NCBI GenBank assembly: GCA_023259175.1
Contig: JAHFQV010000015.1
Coordinates: 1 to 37,119 of the forward strand
Source: Oxalobacteraceae bacterium
GTDB lineage: Bacteria > Pseudomonadota > Gammaproteobacteria > Burkholderiales > Burkholderiaceae_D
Reading direction: 5' to 3'
DNA: 37,119 bases
A program made the position numbers and the translations under genes. Each line of letters begins with the position of its first letter. Position 1 is the first letter of the stretch. Under the pieces are notes generated by a model. The model saw nothing but the letters and a program-made list of their open reading frames with translations, made no database searches and was not told the origin of the DNA. Positions 8,449-18,228 of the stretch are shown here, piece after piece.

Positions 8449-10088
8449 CGCGGCTCGGCTTCGGGGTGGCGACTTCGGACGCGTTGGGACAAGGGGAAGG
8501 GCAGCGCTGGATGCACAGTCTTGCACTCAATTGGCGCTTGGTGCATACCGAAATCAAAATGCGTGCGCGGCGTTTAAGCAGTTTGATAGCATTTCTCTTG
8601 ACGGTCGTTTTGATGTGGCAAATGATTGTTGATCCCAAGAGTGGCAATAGTCTATTGGTGGTTGAGCACGCCCGCGTTGCTTATACCAGTGCCGCGCTGG
8701 CGATGGGAAGCGTCACGCTGTTGAGCTTACTCATGGCATTCGTGGGTTTTTATTTGGTGCGAGGTCGAAGTACGCAAGACTTGCAATTGGGCTTAGGCTA
8801 TGTGATTGCGGCGACACCCGTCACTGCACGAGCTTTGTTGTGGGGGCGTTTGTGTGGTGGTGTGTTGTATCTTGGTTTGCTGGTTTTAGGGGCTATGTTT
8901 TCGGTTATGTTATTGCAGCTAGTACGTGGCGAGGGCGCAATCCACGTGAGCGACTACTTGTCGACCTATGCTTTGATTGCCTTACCTTCCATCGTCGGTG
9001 CGGTGAGCTTCGCTATTTTGTTTGACAGCATTCCTTTTTTGATGGGGCGCAAAGGGGATGTTTTGTATTTTTTCATTTGGGTTTTTCAGGCAAGCCTCGG
9101 TGCCATGATCGCGGAGTCTATGCATGGTCGCATTGGTTTTCCTTTGCTACTCGTCTTCGATAGTAGCGGCCTGATTGTCAATATGATGAATTTGAGTGTG
9201 CATTTACATAGTACGGTGACTTCAAACGGCGTGACACACTATGACCCGAATCTGCCCGTGGTTGTTGTGACGACGATGAGTTGGGGCGCGAAAGCTATTT
9301 CTCTACGCTTGATGACAGCGGGTCTCAATTTATTACCTTGGCTATTGGCGAGCTTTTTGTTTCACCGCTATTCGCCGGATCGTCTCAAAAATGCTACGGC
9401 TGCGTTAGGTTTGTCCTTCGTCGGTCGAATCAATCGGCGGCTGCGATTTCTGACGGTGACTCTACAACCGATGTTGCGCTGGGCTGCCCGTCATCCTGGT
9501 GCTTTGAGCCGTGTTGTCGCGGAGGTGGCGCTTAGTTTGATCGCGACACCGATCGCTATTATAGGCATCCCCTTAGCCTTACTTTTTTCCGCGATCTTGC
9601 CGACACAAGCACTCCCTAGCTTTGCGGCGGCGACGCTTGCGCTTTGGGGCATAATGATTTGCGAGATCAGCGCCCGTGATGCACGAAGCGGTATCGCAGG
9701 GATGAACGCGATAGCACAAGGCGGCATGCGCGATAGAATTGTTCGGCAAGGTGCCGCGAGTATTTTTCTAGGGTTCATGATGACGAGTGTCATTTTAGTG
9801 CGCTGGTGTTTCGCGATGCCCTTGGTCGTGTGCACACTCATTTTGGGTGTCATTTGTTTAGCGATGTTGGCCAGTGCTTTGGGTAGTCTGACCAATACTT
9901 CTCGGGCTTTTTTGGCTATTTTTCTGTTCTGGCTTTACATCGCCACCCAAGCCACGGATCTTCCCGTCTTGGATTTATTGGGATTTAATTTGTCTGCCAA
10001 TCTACGAACATTGACTTTGCAGATCGCAATTTTAGTCTGCTCAGGCCTTGCTTTGTCGTGGCATGTGCATAGGAAAGAGCGGACTTGA
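8442..10088 (+). CDS. ABC-2 type transporter permease
   Basis: A hydrophobic protein of 548 residues with about a dozen predicted membrane segments, partner of the ATPase upstream. The start at 8442 overlaps the ATPase stop. An alternative ATG at 8511 (MHSLALNWRLVHTEIKMRAR) is preceded by AAGGGGAAGGG at nine bases and gives an N-terminus more typical of ABC-2 permeases: a short cytoplasmic amphipathic helix and then the first membrane segment. That start would leave 525 residues and is equally or more likely. The arrangement looks like two ABC-2-like halves of six segments each. There is no periplasmic binding protein nearby, consistent with export rather than import. Substrate unknown. The gene ends about 80 bp before the B12 promoter region. 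Confidence 0.8.
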   Translation: MLARLGFGVATSDALGQGEGQRWMHSLALNWRLVHTEIKMRARRLSSLIAFLLTVVLMWQMIVDPKSGNSLLVVEHARVAYTSAALAMGSVTLLSLLMAFVGFYLVRGRSTQDLQLGLGYVIAATPVTARALLWGRLCGGVLYLGLLVLGAMFSVMLLQLVRGEGAIHVSDYLSTYALIALPSIVGAVSFAILFDSIPFLMGRKGDVLYFFIWVFQASLGAMIAESMHGRIGFPLLLVFDSSGLIVNMMNLSVHLHSTVTSNGVTHYDPNLPVVVVTTMSWGAKAISLRLMTAGLNLLPWLLASFLFHRYSPDRLKNATAALGLSFVGRINRRLRFLTVTLQPMLRWAARHPGALSRVVAEVALSLIATPIAIIGIPLALLFSAILPTQALPSFAAATLALWGIMICEISARDARSGIAGMNAIAQGGMRDRIVRQGAASIFLGFMMTSVILVRWCFAMPLVVCTLILGVICLAMLASALGSLTNTSRAFLAIFLFWLYIATQATDLPVLDLLGFNLSANLRTLTLQIAILVCSGLALSWHVHRKERT

Positions 10089-10109
10089 GGCTGCATGATT
10101 CTTTTGATT

Positions 10110-10149
10110 GTGGGCAAGTTTTCAATGGTTTTTCTTGTGACTTGCCCGC
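10110..10149. repeat. Inverted repeat spanning the btuB -35 element
   Basis: GTGGGCAAGT at 10110-10119 matches ACTTGCCCGC at 10140-10149 with one G-T position, separated by 20 bases. It lies just after the ABC operon and overlaps the candidate -35 of the B12 operon. It could be a weak terminator (no T tract) or an operator. Confidence 0.4.
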
Positions 10150-10163
10150 TAAAACGCTAGAAT
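10135..10163 (+). promoter_or_regulatory. Candidate sigma70 promoter of the B12 operon
   Basis: TTGTGA (10135-10140), a 17-base spacer and TAGAAT (10158-10163) place a transcription start near 10170, directly at the 5' end of the cobalamin riboswitch. This position is what a riboswitch promoter should have. Confidence 0.6.
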
Positions 10164-10170
10164 GGCGCGG

Positions 10171-10376
10171 TTTTGGTGCATGTTGGCATATTCGTGTCAA
10201 CAGTTAAACGGGAAACACAAAGGATGTTCGATGTGTGCTGCCCCCGCAACGGTGTACAAGCGCTTGGTCAGGTATCGTAATTGCTGATGCGACCAAATAG
10301 CCACTCTACGCAACCACTGTGCCATGTGCATGGGAAGGTTTGATGGTGATGCTTGTTAGCCCGGATACCGGCCAAA
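10171..10376 (+). ncRNA. Cobalamin riboswitch
   Basis: The conserved elements are in order: GGTGCATGTTGGCA near the 5' end, ACGGGAAACACAAAGG, the B12-box-like core CTGCCCCCGCAAC at 10238-10250, GGTG, and the 3' element AGCCCGGATACCGGCC at 10358-10373. Adenosylcobalamin or a related cobamide binding is expected to turn off the downstream btuB-btuC-btuD-cobQ genes. About 120 bases separate its 3' end from the btuB ATG; no obvious terminator was seen there, so control of translation initiation is the more likely mode. Confidence 0.95.
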
Positions 10377-10496
10377 ATAAGTGAAGTAGGCGAAAGGAAC
10401 TTGGATTGAAAATACTTCAAACAGTTCCTCGCGCTACTTTGTATTCAAGCGCCAACGGGGATCTCGGTAGCTTGTCCTTTCTATTCTTTTGTAATC

Positions 10497-12365
10497 ATGA
10501 AAATTCAAACAAAACCTCTCGCGATGAGCGCAGCTTTGGCGACGCTTTTTATTTCTTCTGGCGCTTTCGCTCAAGTGAATCAAGCGAATCAAGAACCTGT
10601 ATTGGTCACCGCGACCCGCCAAGTGCAAGTGTTGAAAGATGTGCTGGCCGATAATGTCGTCATCAGCGCAGAACAAATTCAAAATTCCGGCGCGACTGGC
10701 ATTGTCGATCTTTTGCAGCAGCAACGCGGCATTGAAATTTCGCGTAATGGCGGTGTCGGAACGACGGCATCGGTTTTTATTCGGGGCGCGTCTAACCCAC
10801 AAAGCTTGGTGTATATCGACGGCGTGCGTATTGGTTCGTCCACGACGGGCGGCGCAACTTGGAGCACCATTCCCTTATCTCAAATTGATCATATAGAAAT
10901 TGTCTATGGCCCAGTGTCGAGCGTCTATGGCGCTGATGCGATGGGCGGCATTGTGCAAATTTTTACCAAGCGCGGCGAGAAAAAACCCCTTGTGCATTTT
11001 TCGGTCGGCATGGGCAGCGAACGCTTGCGTAAAGTTGAGGCCGGTGTTTTCGGCTCATTTTTCGGCTCATCAGAGAGTGACGTTCAGTATAGTTTGAACG
11101 CAAACAGAGAAAGCAATGTGGGCTTCTCAGCATCAAAGCCGGGTGCGGGTACGTATACCTATAATCTTGATCGTGATGGCTATACGCAAAAAAGTTTTAA
11201 TGGAAACCTTAATTGGAAAATTAATTCGGATCTTAGCGCGGGTGTCAGCTTATTGCAAAGCACCTTGGATATGCAGTTTGATGCGGGTGCGGGATTTGAT
11301 GATCGTGGCCAAACCAAACTCGACACGCTCGCTACTTTTGTGAAAGCGAAATTAGCCTCGAACTGGAATTCGCAATTGCAGTTTGCGCGTTCAGATGATC
11401 GTTCCTTGACCAATGCCTCCTACGGCAAGAGCAGTGTTGAAACTTTGCAGCATTTGTGGACTTGGCAGAATGATCTGAGCTTGGGGCGTGATGGCTTGCA
11501 GTTTGTGGCGGAAAAGCGTGAGGAAGAGGTGCGTGCTTCAACTGCAGCCATCGTTGGAAAACGTAGTACGGATTCTGTCGCGAGCGCTTATGTGATGAAG
11601 CAAGACGCGCATTTGGCGACCGCCAGCGTGCGGGTCGATCATAGTTCCCAATTTGGTTCGCACACGACTGGCAATCTCGCCTACGGCTATCGCATGAATG
11701 ATGTGTTGCGGGTGAACGCGAGTGTAGGCACGAGTTTTCGTGCGCCGAGTTTTAATGAGCTCTACTATCCAGGCTATGGTGTTAGTTCGCTCAAGCCTGA
11801 ATCGGGAAAAAATAAAGAGATTGGTCTTTATTTTGATAATGGTGAAACACAGCTTACATCCACTTATTACCACAATAAAATTGAAGATTTGATCGTAACG
11901 GCCTATCCTTGCCCTGTCGAACAAAGCACGCATCAATACGGTTGCGCTTACAATGTTCATCAAGCTAGTTTATCCGGTGTAACGATGAGCGCTGCGAGCG
12001 TATTCGGCGCATTTAAAGTGCACGGCTCGATTGATCTGCAGACCGCAAAAGATGATACGACGACGTATCGTTTGGTACGTCGTGCGCAGCGTCACGGTAG
12101 TTTCGGATTTGATTATCGTTTTGAAAAAGCGACTATCGGTGTGGAAAGCGTTTTGTCAGGTGAGCGTTTCGATGATCTCAGCAATAAAAAGCGTTTGGGC
12201 GGTTATGGTTTGCTGAACGTGGTTGGCACTTATCGCTTTTCACCTGAATGTCAGTTGATCGCACGTTGGAATAATATTCTGAATAAGGATTACGAACTGG
12301 CGAAAAATTATCGTACTGCTGGTTCGAATTTTTTTGTCGGAATGAATTTTGGATTTAAGAACTAG
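10497..12365 (+). CDS. btuB: TonB-dependent vitamin B12 outer-membrane receptor
   Basis: A 622-residue receptor, close to the size of E. coli BtuB (about 614). A signal peptide ends at AFA (residue 25). The TonB box region EPVLVTATR is at residues 33-41, followed by the plug domain with VFIRGASNPQSLVYIDGVRI and YGADAMGGIVQIFTKRG, then a 22-strand type barrel ending NFFVGMNFGFKN. The terminal residue is N rather than the usual aromatic, with F two before it. Identification as the cobalamin receptor rests on the cobalamin riboswitch directly upstream, the BtuB-like length and the btuC/btuD genes downstream. The ribosome binding site before the ATG is weak, which suits translation-level riboswitch control. 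Confidence 0.92.
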   Translation: MKIQTKPLAMSAALATLFISSGAFAQVNQANQEPVLVTATRQVQVLKDVLADNVVISAEQIQNSGATGIVDLLQQQRGIEISRNGGVGTTASVFIRGASNPQSLVYIDGVRIGSSTTGGATWSTIPLSQIDHIEIVYGPVSSVYGADAMGGIVQIFTKRGEKKPLVHFSVGMGSERLRKVEAGVFGSFFGSSESDVQYSLNANRESNVGFSASKPGAGTYTYNLDRDGYTQKSFNGNLNWKINSDLSAGVSLLQSTLDMQFDAGAGFDDRGQTKLDTLATFVKAKLASNWNSQLQFARSDDRSLTNASYGKSSVETLQHLWTWQNDLSLGRDGLQFVAEKREEEVRASTAAIVGKRSTDSVASAYVMKQDAHLATASVRVDHSSQFGSHTTGNLAYGYRMNDVLRVNASVGTSFRAPSFNELYYPGYGVSSLKPESGKNKEIGLYFDNGETQLTSTYYHNKIEDLIVTAYPCPVEQSTHQYGCAYNVHQASLSGVTMSAASVFGAFKVHGSIDLQTAKDDTTTYRLVRRAQRHGSFGFDYRFEKATIGVESVLSGERFDDLSNKKRLGGYGLLNVVGTYRFSPECQLIARWNNILNKDYELAKNYRTAGSNFFVGMNFGFKN

Positions 12366-12380
12366 GTAGCTTGAAATAGG

Positions 12381-13397
12381 ATGCGCGCTCAAAAAAATTC
12401 ATCTGTTTTTTTGATGATGACCGGGATGCTACTTTTATCCGTAGCCAGCTTGGTTTTTGCCTGCCTGATTGGTTCGGTTTCGCTGTCCTTGACCGACTTG
12501 TGGGGCGCGCTTAAAGAACTGATGCAGGGTCAGTCCACTGGCCTTGCAACGAGTGTCTTGGAGCTGCGTTTGTTTCGCGCATCGACCGGTTTTGTGACCG
12601 GAGCGAGTCTGGCTTTATCGGGCGTTTTAATGCAAGCCTTGTTGCGCAATCCTCTGGCTGACCCCTATGTACTGGGCCTTTCCGGTGGTGCTTCGGTGGG
12701 CGCTTTAAGCTGTCTTTTGTTTGCGGGCGCGGGCATTTTAGTCGATGTTTGTGCGTTTGGTGGTGCGCTAAGCGTGGCCGCGATTTTGTTTGGTTTGGCT
12801 TATCGCGATTTGCGTGGACATGGCAGCGCGGAAGGGAGTGCGCCTTTGCTGTTGTTGACAGGGGTCATTATGGCCGCTGGTTGTGGCGCGGTCGTGACTT
12901 TGCTGTTGTCGCTTGCGAGTGACAGTAGTCTGCGCGGCATGGTGTTTTGGATGATAGGCGATTTAGCCAATGCGCAGCCACGTTATTTTGTCTGGATTCT
13001 GTTTGCGCTGGTGTTGCTGACGGTGCTGAAAAACGCGCGTGCCATCAATATTCTTGCGATGCATGCTGATAATGCCAAAACCCTGGGCGTTGACATTGGG
13101 CGACTTCGGCAAAGCTTGTTTCTGTGTGCCGCGCTGTTGACTGCGAGTGCGGTGAGTACCGCGGGCAGTATTGGTTTTGTGGGTTTGATTGTGCCGCACG
13201 CTTGTCGGTTTAAATGGGGTTCTGATCATCGTTTCTTGATCCCCGTTGCAAGTTTGGCGGGAGGCTGTTTTTTAGTGGTTGCTGATGCCTTAGCGCGCAC
13301 GGTAGTTTCACCGCATCAGTTGCCGGTAGGGGTAATTACGGCAGTGATTGGTGTCCCTGTTTTTCTTCTGCAGTTACATCGTCTGCGGAGGATATGA
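12381..13397 (+). CDS. btuC: Vitamin B12 ABC importer permease (FecCD family)
   Basis: A 338-residue FecCD/BtuC-type inner-membrane permease with about ten hydrophobic segments. Family hallmarks are VTGASLALSGVLMQALLRNPLADPYVLGLS in pieces (residues about 70-100) and the GFVGLIVPHACR motif near residue 270, followed by LARTVVSPHQLPVGVITAVIG near the C-terminus. It starts 15 bases after the btuB stop and its stop overlaps the btuD start as ATGA. It forms the translocation pore for cobalamin delivered by a periplasmic BtuF, which is not encoded here. Specificity for B12 is assigned from the riboswitch operon; sequence alone would also permit an iron-siderophore permease. Confidence 0.9.
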   Translation: MRAQKNSSVFLMMTGMLLLSVASLVFACLIGSVSLSLTDLWGALKELMQGQSTGLATSVLELRLFRASTGFVTGASLALSGVLMQALLRNPLADPYVLGLSGGASVGALSCLLFAGAGILVDVCAFGGALSVAAILFGLAYRDLRGHGSAEGSAPLLLLTGVIMAAGCGAVVTLLLSLASDSSLRGMVFWMIGDLANAQPRYFVWILFALVLLTVLKNARAINILAMHADNAKTLGVDIGRLRQSLFLCAALLTASAVSTAGSIGFVGLIVPHACRFKWGSDHRFLIPVASLAGGCFLVVADALARTVVSPHQLPVGVITAVIGVPVFLLQLHRLRRI

Positions 13398-14200
13398 TGC
13401 CCACGCCTTCGGCCTTATTACACACCCAAAATTTGAATTTAAAAGTCGCAGAGCGTCAATTGCTACTTGCACTCAATTGGCAGGTTCATGCGGGTGAATG
13501 TTGGTGTGTGATCGGTCGCAATGGCATCGGCAAGAGCACCTTGCTACGCACCCTTGCCTCGCTCCGTGAGGACTACGCGGGCGAAATATTTTTAGAGGGT
13601 AAAAAGCTTGAAGATTGGCCTTTGAATGATCTGGCTCGTTTGCGATCTTATTTACCGCAAGCGCGACATGACGCTTTTGCTTATCGTGCGATTGATACGG
13701 TGCTTAGTGCGCGTCACCCCTATCAGGAAAATCGTTACTGGGAGTCGTCGGACGATTATCAATTCGCTTTTGCGATGATGCAAAAATTAGATGTGGCAGA
13801 ACTTGCCGAGCGCGACGTGCGTCAATTATCGGGTGGTGAGAGACAAAGAGTGGCGATTGCCGCGATGCTGGTACAAGATGCGTCCTTGATGCTATTGGAC
13901 GAACCGAGTTCGGCATTGGATTTAGCGCATCAAGTGAGCGTGATGCAAATTCTTGGGCAAGTACGTAAGGAGGAAAATAAAGCCTTGATTTTAGTGAGTC
14001 ATGATTTGAATTTATCGTATCAAGTGGCGAGTCATGCTTTGTTGATGATGGAAGGTGGGCAGGTCATTTTGGGCCCCAAAGAAGTGGTGATGCAGACACA
14101 AAATTTAAGTCTTTGTTTGGGTCATCCGATCGCAAAAATAAGGCATGGCGAACAGGTTTTATTTTTTCCGCAGCAGGCTCACAGCTTGGATTCGAAATGA
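13394..14200 (+). CDS. btuD: Vitamin B12 ABC importer ATPase
   Basis: A 268-residue ATPase. Walker [10 protein letters not shown] is at residues 41-49, the signature [12 protein letters not shown] starts at L145, and Walker [13 protein letters not shown] and the switch histidine in LVSHD follow. It pairs with the FecCD permease immediately upstream; the start overlaps the permease stop by four bases and the stop overlaps the cobQ start in the same ATGA manner. Translation of these three genes is therefore probably coupled and under control of the riboswitch. Confidence 0.9.
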   Translation: MMPTPSALLHTQNLNLKVAERQLLLALNWQVHAGECWCVIGRNGIGKSTLLRTLASLREDYAGEIFLEGKKLEDWPLNDLARLRSYLPQARHDAFAYRAIDTVLSARHPYQENRYWESSDDYQFAFAMMQKLDVAELAERDVRQLSGGERQRVAIAAMLVQDASLMLLDEPSSALDLAHQVSVMQILGQVRKEENKALILVSHDLNLSYQVASHALLMMEGGQVILGPKEVVMQTQNLSLCLGHPIAKIRHGEQVLFFPQQAHSLDSK

Positions 14201-15717
14201 AAATAGCCACCTTAATGGTACAAGGTACGACCTCGGATGCCGGAAAATCTACGGTGGTGGCGGCACTTTGTCGTTTATTGCAAAGGCGCGGTGTGAAAGT
14301 CGTGCCAATGAAGCCGCAAAATATGGCTTTGAACAGTGCTGTGACGACCGATGGTGGCGAGATCGGTCGCGCCCAAGCATTGCAAGCGCAGGCCGCAGGA
14401 TTGGCTCCGCACACGGACATGAATCCGATTTTGATCAAGCCTTCGTCCGATACCGGAGCGCAAATTATCGTGCATGGTCGAGTGCGTGCCGATATGCAGG
14501 CGCGTGATTACGATCAATATAAAACGGTGGCGATGTCGGCCGTGTTGGCCTCGTATGCACGACTGCAAACGCAGTACGAAAGTATTATTGTCGAAGGGGC
14601 AGGTAGTCCAGCCGAAGTTAATTTGCGGGCGCGGGATATTGCCAATATGGGCTTTGCTGAAGCTGTTGATTGCCCGGTTATTTTGGTCGCAGATATTGAT
14701 CGTGGCGGGGTCTTCGCCCACTTTATCGGCACCTTGGCTTGTTTGTCGGCTTCGGAACAAAATCGCGTGATTGGTTTTGTCATCAATCGCTTCCGTGGCG
14801 ACATCGGCTTGCTAGAACCGGGTCTGGAATGGTTGGAGCAGCAAACCGGAAAACCGGTATTGGCGGTGCTACCTTACTTGCATGGCCTGATGCTCGATGC
14901 CGAGGATGCGATTGATTTAAAGCAGCAGGAACGTGGTCATTTTAAAGTCATTGTGCCTGCGATTCCACGTATTTCTAATCACACTGATTTCGATGCTTTA
15001 CGCGCACATCCTGATATTGATCTGCAATTCATTGGCCCTGATCAAACGATTCCGGCCGCAGATTTAATTATTCTTCCCGGCAGTAAAAACACACGAGAAG
15101 ATTTGGCTTTCTTGCAGGGACGTGGTTGGCAGCAAGCCATTGCTAAGCATCTGCGTTATGGCGGCAAAGTGATCGGGATTTGTGGCGGCTATCAAATGTT
15201 AGGGCAAACGATAAACGATCCGTTTGGCGTTGAAGGCGTGGCGGGACGTTCTCAAGGTCTAGGTTTCTTGCCGGTGACAACCGAATTGTGTCGCGAAAAA
15301 CGTTTGCAAGTGGTCCAAGGGTTTTGCGCTTGGGAAGCGGCTCAGCAGGCACGGGTGGAGGCTTACGAAATCCACATGGGTTTGACGCAAAAAATCGCCA
15401 CTAGTGATGGGCAAAAAAACCGTGAGCAAAAAGCAGATGAACCCAATCCGGCTTTTTTTATTGGCGAACAAGCCGAAGGTATACGTTCTACTGACGACGC
15501 AATTTTAGCCACTTATTTGCATGGTCTGTTTGATCACCCTGAAGCTTGCGCAGCACTATTGACTTGGGCGGGTTTGAAAACGAATACGCAAATCGATATG
15601 AATGCTTTACGTGAAAAGAGTATTGATAGAATTGCAGATGCTTGTGTGCCGCTGCTAGACGCACTGTTAAACCGAGATTTTCCATTAGGCGCACCTGCGG
15701 TGCTATTTGTGCGTTGA
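14197..15717 (+). CDS. cobQ: Cobyric acid synthase, glutamine-hydrolysing
   Basis: A 506-residue enzyme, usual family length. I use the ATG at 14197 ([19 protein letters not shown]), which overlaps the btuD stop as ATGA; upstream codons of the frame lie inside btuD. The N-terminal half is a dethiobiotin-synthetase-like ATP-binding domain with P-loop-like [10 protein letters not shown]. The C-terminal half is a class I glutamine amidotransferase-like domain with the nucleophile C329 in [10 protein letters not shown] and catalytic H442 in YLHGLFDH. It amidates four carboxylates of adenosylcobyrinic acid a,c-diamide to give adenosylcobyric acid. As the only biosynthesis gene in a transport operon, it fits late-step synthesis or salvage, with the other cob genes elsewhere. 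Confidence 0.95.
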   Translation: MKIATLMVQGTTSDAGKSTVVAALCRLLQRRGVKVVPMKPQNMALNSAVTTDGGEIGRAQALQAQAAGLAPHTDMNPILIKPSSDTGAQIIVHGRVRADMQARDYDQYKTVAMSAVLASYARLQTQYESIIVEGAGSPAEVNLRARDIANMGFAEAVDCPVILVADIDRGGVFAHFIGTLACLSASEQNRVIGFVINRFRGDIGLLEPGLEWLEQQTGKPVLAVLPYLHGLMLDAEDAIDLKQQERGHFKVIVPAIPRISNHTDFDALRAHPDIDLQFIGPDQTIPAADLIILPGSKNTREDLAFLQGRGWQQAIAKHLRYGGKVIGICGGYQMLGQTINDPFGVEGVAGRSQGLGFLPVTTELCREKRLQVVQGFCAWEAAQQARVEAYEIHMGLTQKIATSDGQKNREQKADEPNPAFFIGEQAEGIRSTDDAILATYLHGLFDHPEACAALLTWAGLKTNTQIDMNALREKSIDRIADACVPLLDALLNRDFPLGAPAVLFVR

Positions 15718-15735
15718 CGGCGCATTTTCGGCCAT

Positions 15736-15790
15736 TTTTGTTGCTCTTCGTTGCCAATAGCTAGCTATTGGCGCCTCATTCGCAGCAAAA
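15736..15790. repeat. 20-bp perfect palindrome within a larger dyad after cobQ
   Basis: GCCAATAGCTAGCTATTGGC at 15753-15772 is perfectly self-complementary. Outside it, TTTTGTTGC (15736-15744) and GCAGCAAAA (15782-15790) pair again with one G-T position, nearly concentric with the inner palindrome. No T tract follows. It could be the 3' end hairpin of the B12 operon or an operator for the TonB receptor gene 164 bp downstream. Confidence 0.8.
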
Positions 15791-15953
15791 CTGTCTCGAA
15801 AAGTGCATCCGTCATCATCACAAATCCTAATGGAAAATCTCGGTTAAATCGTGTATAGCTTTTGTATCAAAGTGTTTCCTCTGGTCTTTTGTTCTGAACT
15901 TATTTTCAGGGTGTGAGTCGAATCGGCACTTTTTAATCACTCTTGGTTCTTTT

Positions 15954-18194
15954 ATGTTGCCTGCCTTTCAGTTACCACCTGCCTTTCGCCTCTCTAGCAT
16001 TTCGCTTTCCATTCGCTTTATCTTCGGCCTTAGCATTGGTTTTGGACTAAATCCGTCTGCCTTCGCTCAAGAAAATATGCAGGAAAAAAATACTGCTGTT
16101 ATCCCTGCTGTAAAACCAAACACGCCGATACAAAAAGTTGAGGTGAGCGGCGCGGGGGGCTATAACGAACGTCGGCAAGATACAGCAAGCAAAATCGTTG
16201 TGACGCAAGAAGATATCGTGCGCTACGGCGACACCAATATCGGTGATGTACTCAAGCGTTTGCCGGGTGTGACAATCGGCGGCGTGCAAGGACGTGGCGG
16301 TGCGATTCGTATGCGTGGTCTTGGCGCAGGTTATACCCAGATTATGCTCAATGGTGAACCCAGTCCTCCGGGTTTTTCACTTGATTCGATCTCGCCCGAT
16401 AATATTGAGCGTATCGAAATCATTCGCGCCGCGACTGCGGAGTTAAGTACGCAATCGATCGCCGGCGCGATCAATATCGTTTTGAAAAAAGCGATTGTGA
16501 CAGCGCAACGTGAATTGAAGGCGGGTTTGTCCGATGAACATGGAAATTATGGCGTGAATCTGAGCCTGCAATTGTCCGATAAAGCGGGACGCATGTCTTA
16601 TGCGATTTCTGGCAATCTTAACCGCGGTGATTTTGACCGGCCTTCTCGCAATGATGAACAAGTCCTAGGGCTCAATGGCGAGCCGCGCATGCTGCGCCAG
16701 ATTAGCGCCGAGAATGAAGGCGTATTTTCGTCGATCGGTCTATCACCTCGGATTAACTGGATGCTGGAAAACGGCGATATCGTGACATCGCAAAGTTTTG
16801 TTAATGCAAATCGTTTTACCAGTCGCAATGTGCAGGTGACGCAAAGTATCCTTGGTGATCCTGCTCTATTTTCGAATGAAACATCGCATAGCGTGAGTGA
16901 GAGCACTTCAGCTCGCACGAATTTAACTTGGGTGCATAAATTGGCCGATAGCGCAAAACTCGATGCGCGTTTTGGGCTCAACTATAATAAACGTAGCAGC
17001 GAGAATAAGAGTCATGCGCTTGGCGTATCGCAAATCTTGGACCGTGCTTACGAGTCGGTCAGTACTGATAATGGATACACTTATGGCGGAAAATATACCG
17101 CCCCCTTTGTTGAAGATCACGCCATTGCAGCAGGTTGGGATGGTGCTTGGAGTCAGCGTTCCGATCAAAATGTGCGGCACGACACCTTGACTGGGGTGGG
17201 GCCTATTACACCCAATAACATCGATGAAGATTTAGGGGTAAAGGTAGCTCGCCTCGCTTTGTTTATGCAGGATGAATGGAATTATTCTAAGGCGCTGTCA
17301 ATTTATGCCGGACTCCGTTGGGAAGGAATTACCACGACCAGTGAGGGAAATACAATCGCTTCGGTCAAAAATCGTTCCAGTGTGATGAGTCCGATTTTGC
17401 AGGCGCTTTATAAAGTTCCTAGTAGTAAAAATGATCAGCTGCGTTTTGGCTTGACGCGCACCTATAAGGCACCCGACACCAGTAGTTTGAGTTCACGTCG
17501 CTTTGTCTCGACTAATAATTCTCCCACTAGCCCCGATAGTATGGGTAATCCTAATCTCAAACCTGAACTGGCCTGGGGTATAGACACAGGGTTTGAACAT
17601 TATTTGAACGATGGTGGCGTGTTGAGCGTGAATCTGTATCTGCGCCGCATTGATGACTTTACTCGCACTTCCATTGTCAATGATGGACGCTGGGTTGCAA
17701 TGCCGACTAACGATGGACTTGCAACGACGCGTGGCATTGAATTTGACGCTAAATTTCCCTTGCGCGCTTTGATAGTCGATGCGCCCGCGGTCGATTTTCG
17801 CGCCAATCTTGCTTTTAATTTCTCTAATGTAGAGTCGGTACCGGGTCCACATAATCGTCTGGATTCGCAAACACCCGTTAGCGCGAATTTTGGTGTGGAT
17901 TACAAATTAGATGCGCTGCCTTTGACGGTGGGTGCTAATCTTGGTTTTCAAAATGCGGGACCTGTGCGCATTTCGCTCAATCAAAGTAGCTATGGCGTTC
18001 CTAAACGCGTGCTCGATGTCTATGCCTTGTGGAAATTTGATGCGAAGACCAATTTACGCGTCGCATTAGGTAACGCTTTGCATCAAGAAAATCGTTCATC
18101 GAGCACCTATGCCGATAATTTTGGTTCGACGATCCGCTCGAATGTCACGCCAACTTATTTGGCATTGCGGGTGAATTTCGAACATAAATTTTGA
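15954..18194 (+). CDS. TonB-dependent outer-membrane receptor, substrate unknown
   Basis: A 746-residue receptor. A long N-terminal region with a hydrophobic stretch ends at PSAFAQ (about residue 39), consistent with a signal peptide. The TonB-box-like IQKVEVSGA is followed by the plug domain: YGDTNIGDVLKRLPGVTIGG, IRMRGLGAGYTQIMLNGEP and IAGAINIVLKK. The rest is barrel, ending in NFEHKF with the usual terminal phenylalanine. The plug style resembles FepA-like siderophore or related receptors, but no ligand can be assigned and no Fur box was recognised upstream. No clear ribosome binding site precedes the ATG. It is 236 bp after cobQ with a strong palindrome between, so it is probably a separate transcript. 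Confidence 0.88.
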   Translation: MLPAFQLPPAFRLSSISLSIRFIFGLSIGFGLNPSAFAQENMQEKNTAVIPAVKPNTPIQKVEVSGAGGYNERRQDTASKIVVTQEDIVRYGDTNIGDVLKRLPGVTIGGVQGRGGAIRMRGLGAGYTQIMLNGEPSPPGFSLDSISPDNIERIEIIRAATAELSTQSIAGAINIVLKKAIVTAQRELKAGLSDEHGNYGVNLSLQLSDKAGRMSYAISGNLNRGDFDRPSRNDEQVLGLNGEPRMLRQISAENEGVFSSIGLSPRINWMLENGDIVTSQSFVNANRFTSRNVQVTQSILGDPALFSNETSHSVSESTSARTNLTWVHKLADSAKLDARFGLNYNKRSSENKSHALGVSQILDRAYESVSTDNGYTYGGKYTAPFVEDHAIAAGWDGAWSQRSDQNVRHDTLTGVGPITPNNIDEDLGVKVARLALFMQDEWNYSKALSIYAGLRWEGITTTSEGNTIASVKNRSSVMSPILQALYKVPSSKNDQLRFGLTRTYKAPDTSSLSSRRFVSTNNSPTSPDSMGNPNLKPELAWGIDTGFEHYLNDGGVLSVNLYLRRIDDFTRTSIVNDGRWVAMPTNDGLATTRGIEFDAKFPLRALIVDAPAVDFRANLAFNFSNVESVPGPHNRLDSQTPVSANFGVDYKLDALPLTVGANLGFQNAGPVRISLNQSSYGVPKRVLDVYALWKFDAKTNLRVALGNALHQENRSSSTYADNFGSTIRSNVTPTYLALRVNFEHKF

Positions 18195-18228
18195 TGTGGT
18201 TTGTGCGGAAATATCGTGTGTAAATTTA

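Noticed and set aside
11538-11963. 141-codon antisense frame in btuB
   Set aside because: Entirely inside a well-supported receptor gene and has no recognisable feature.
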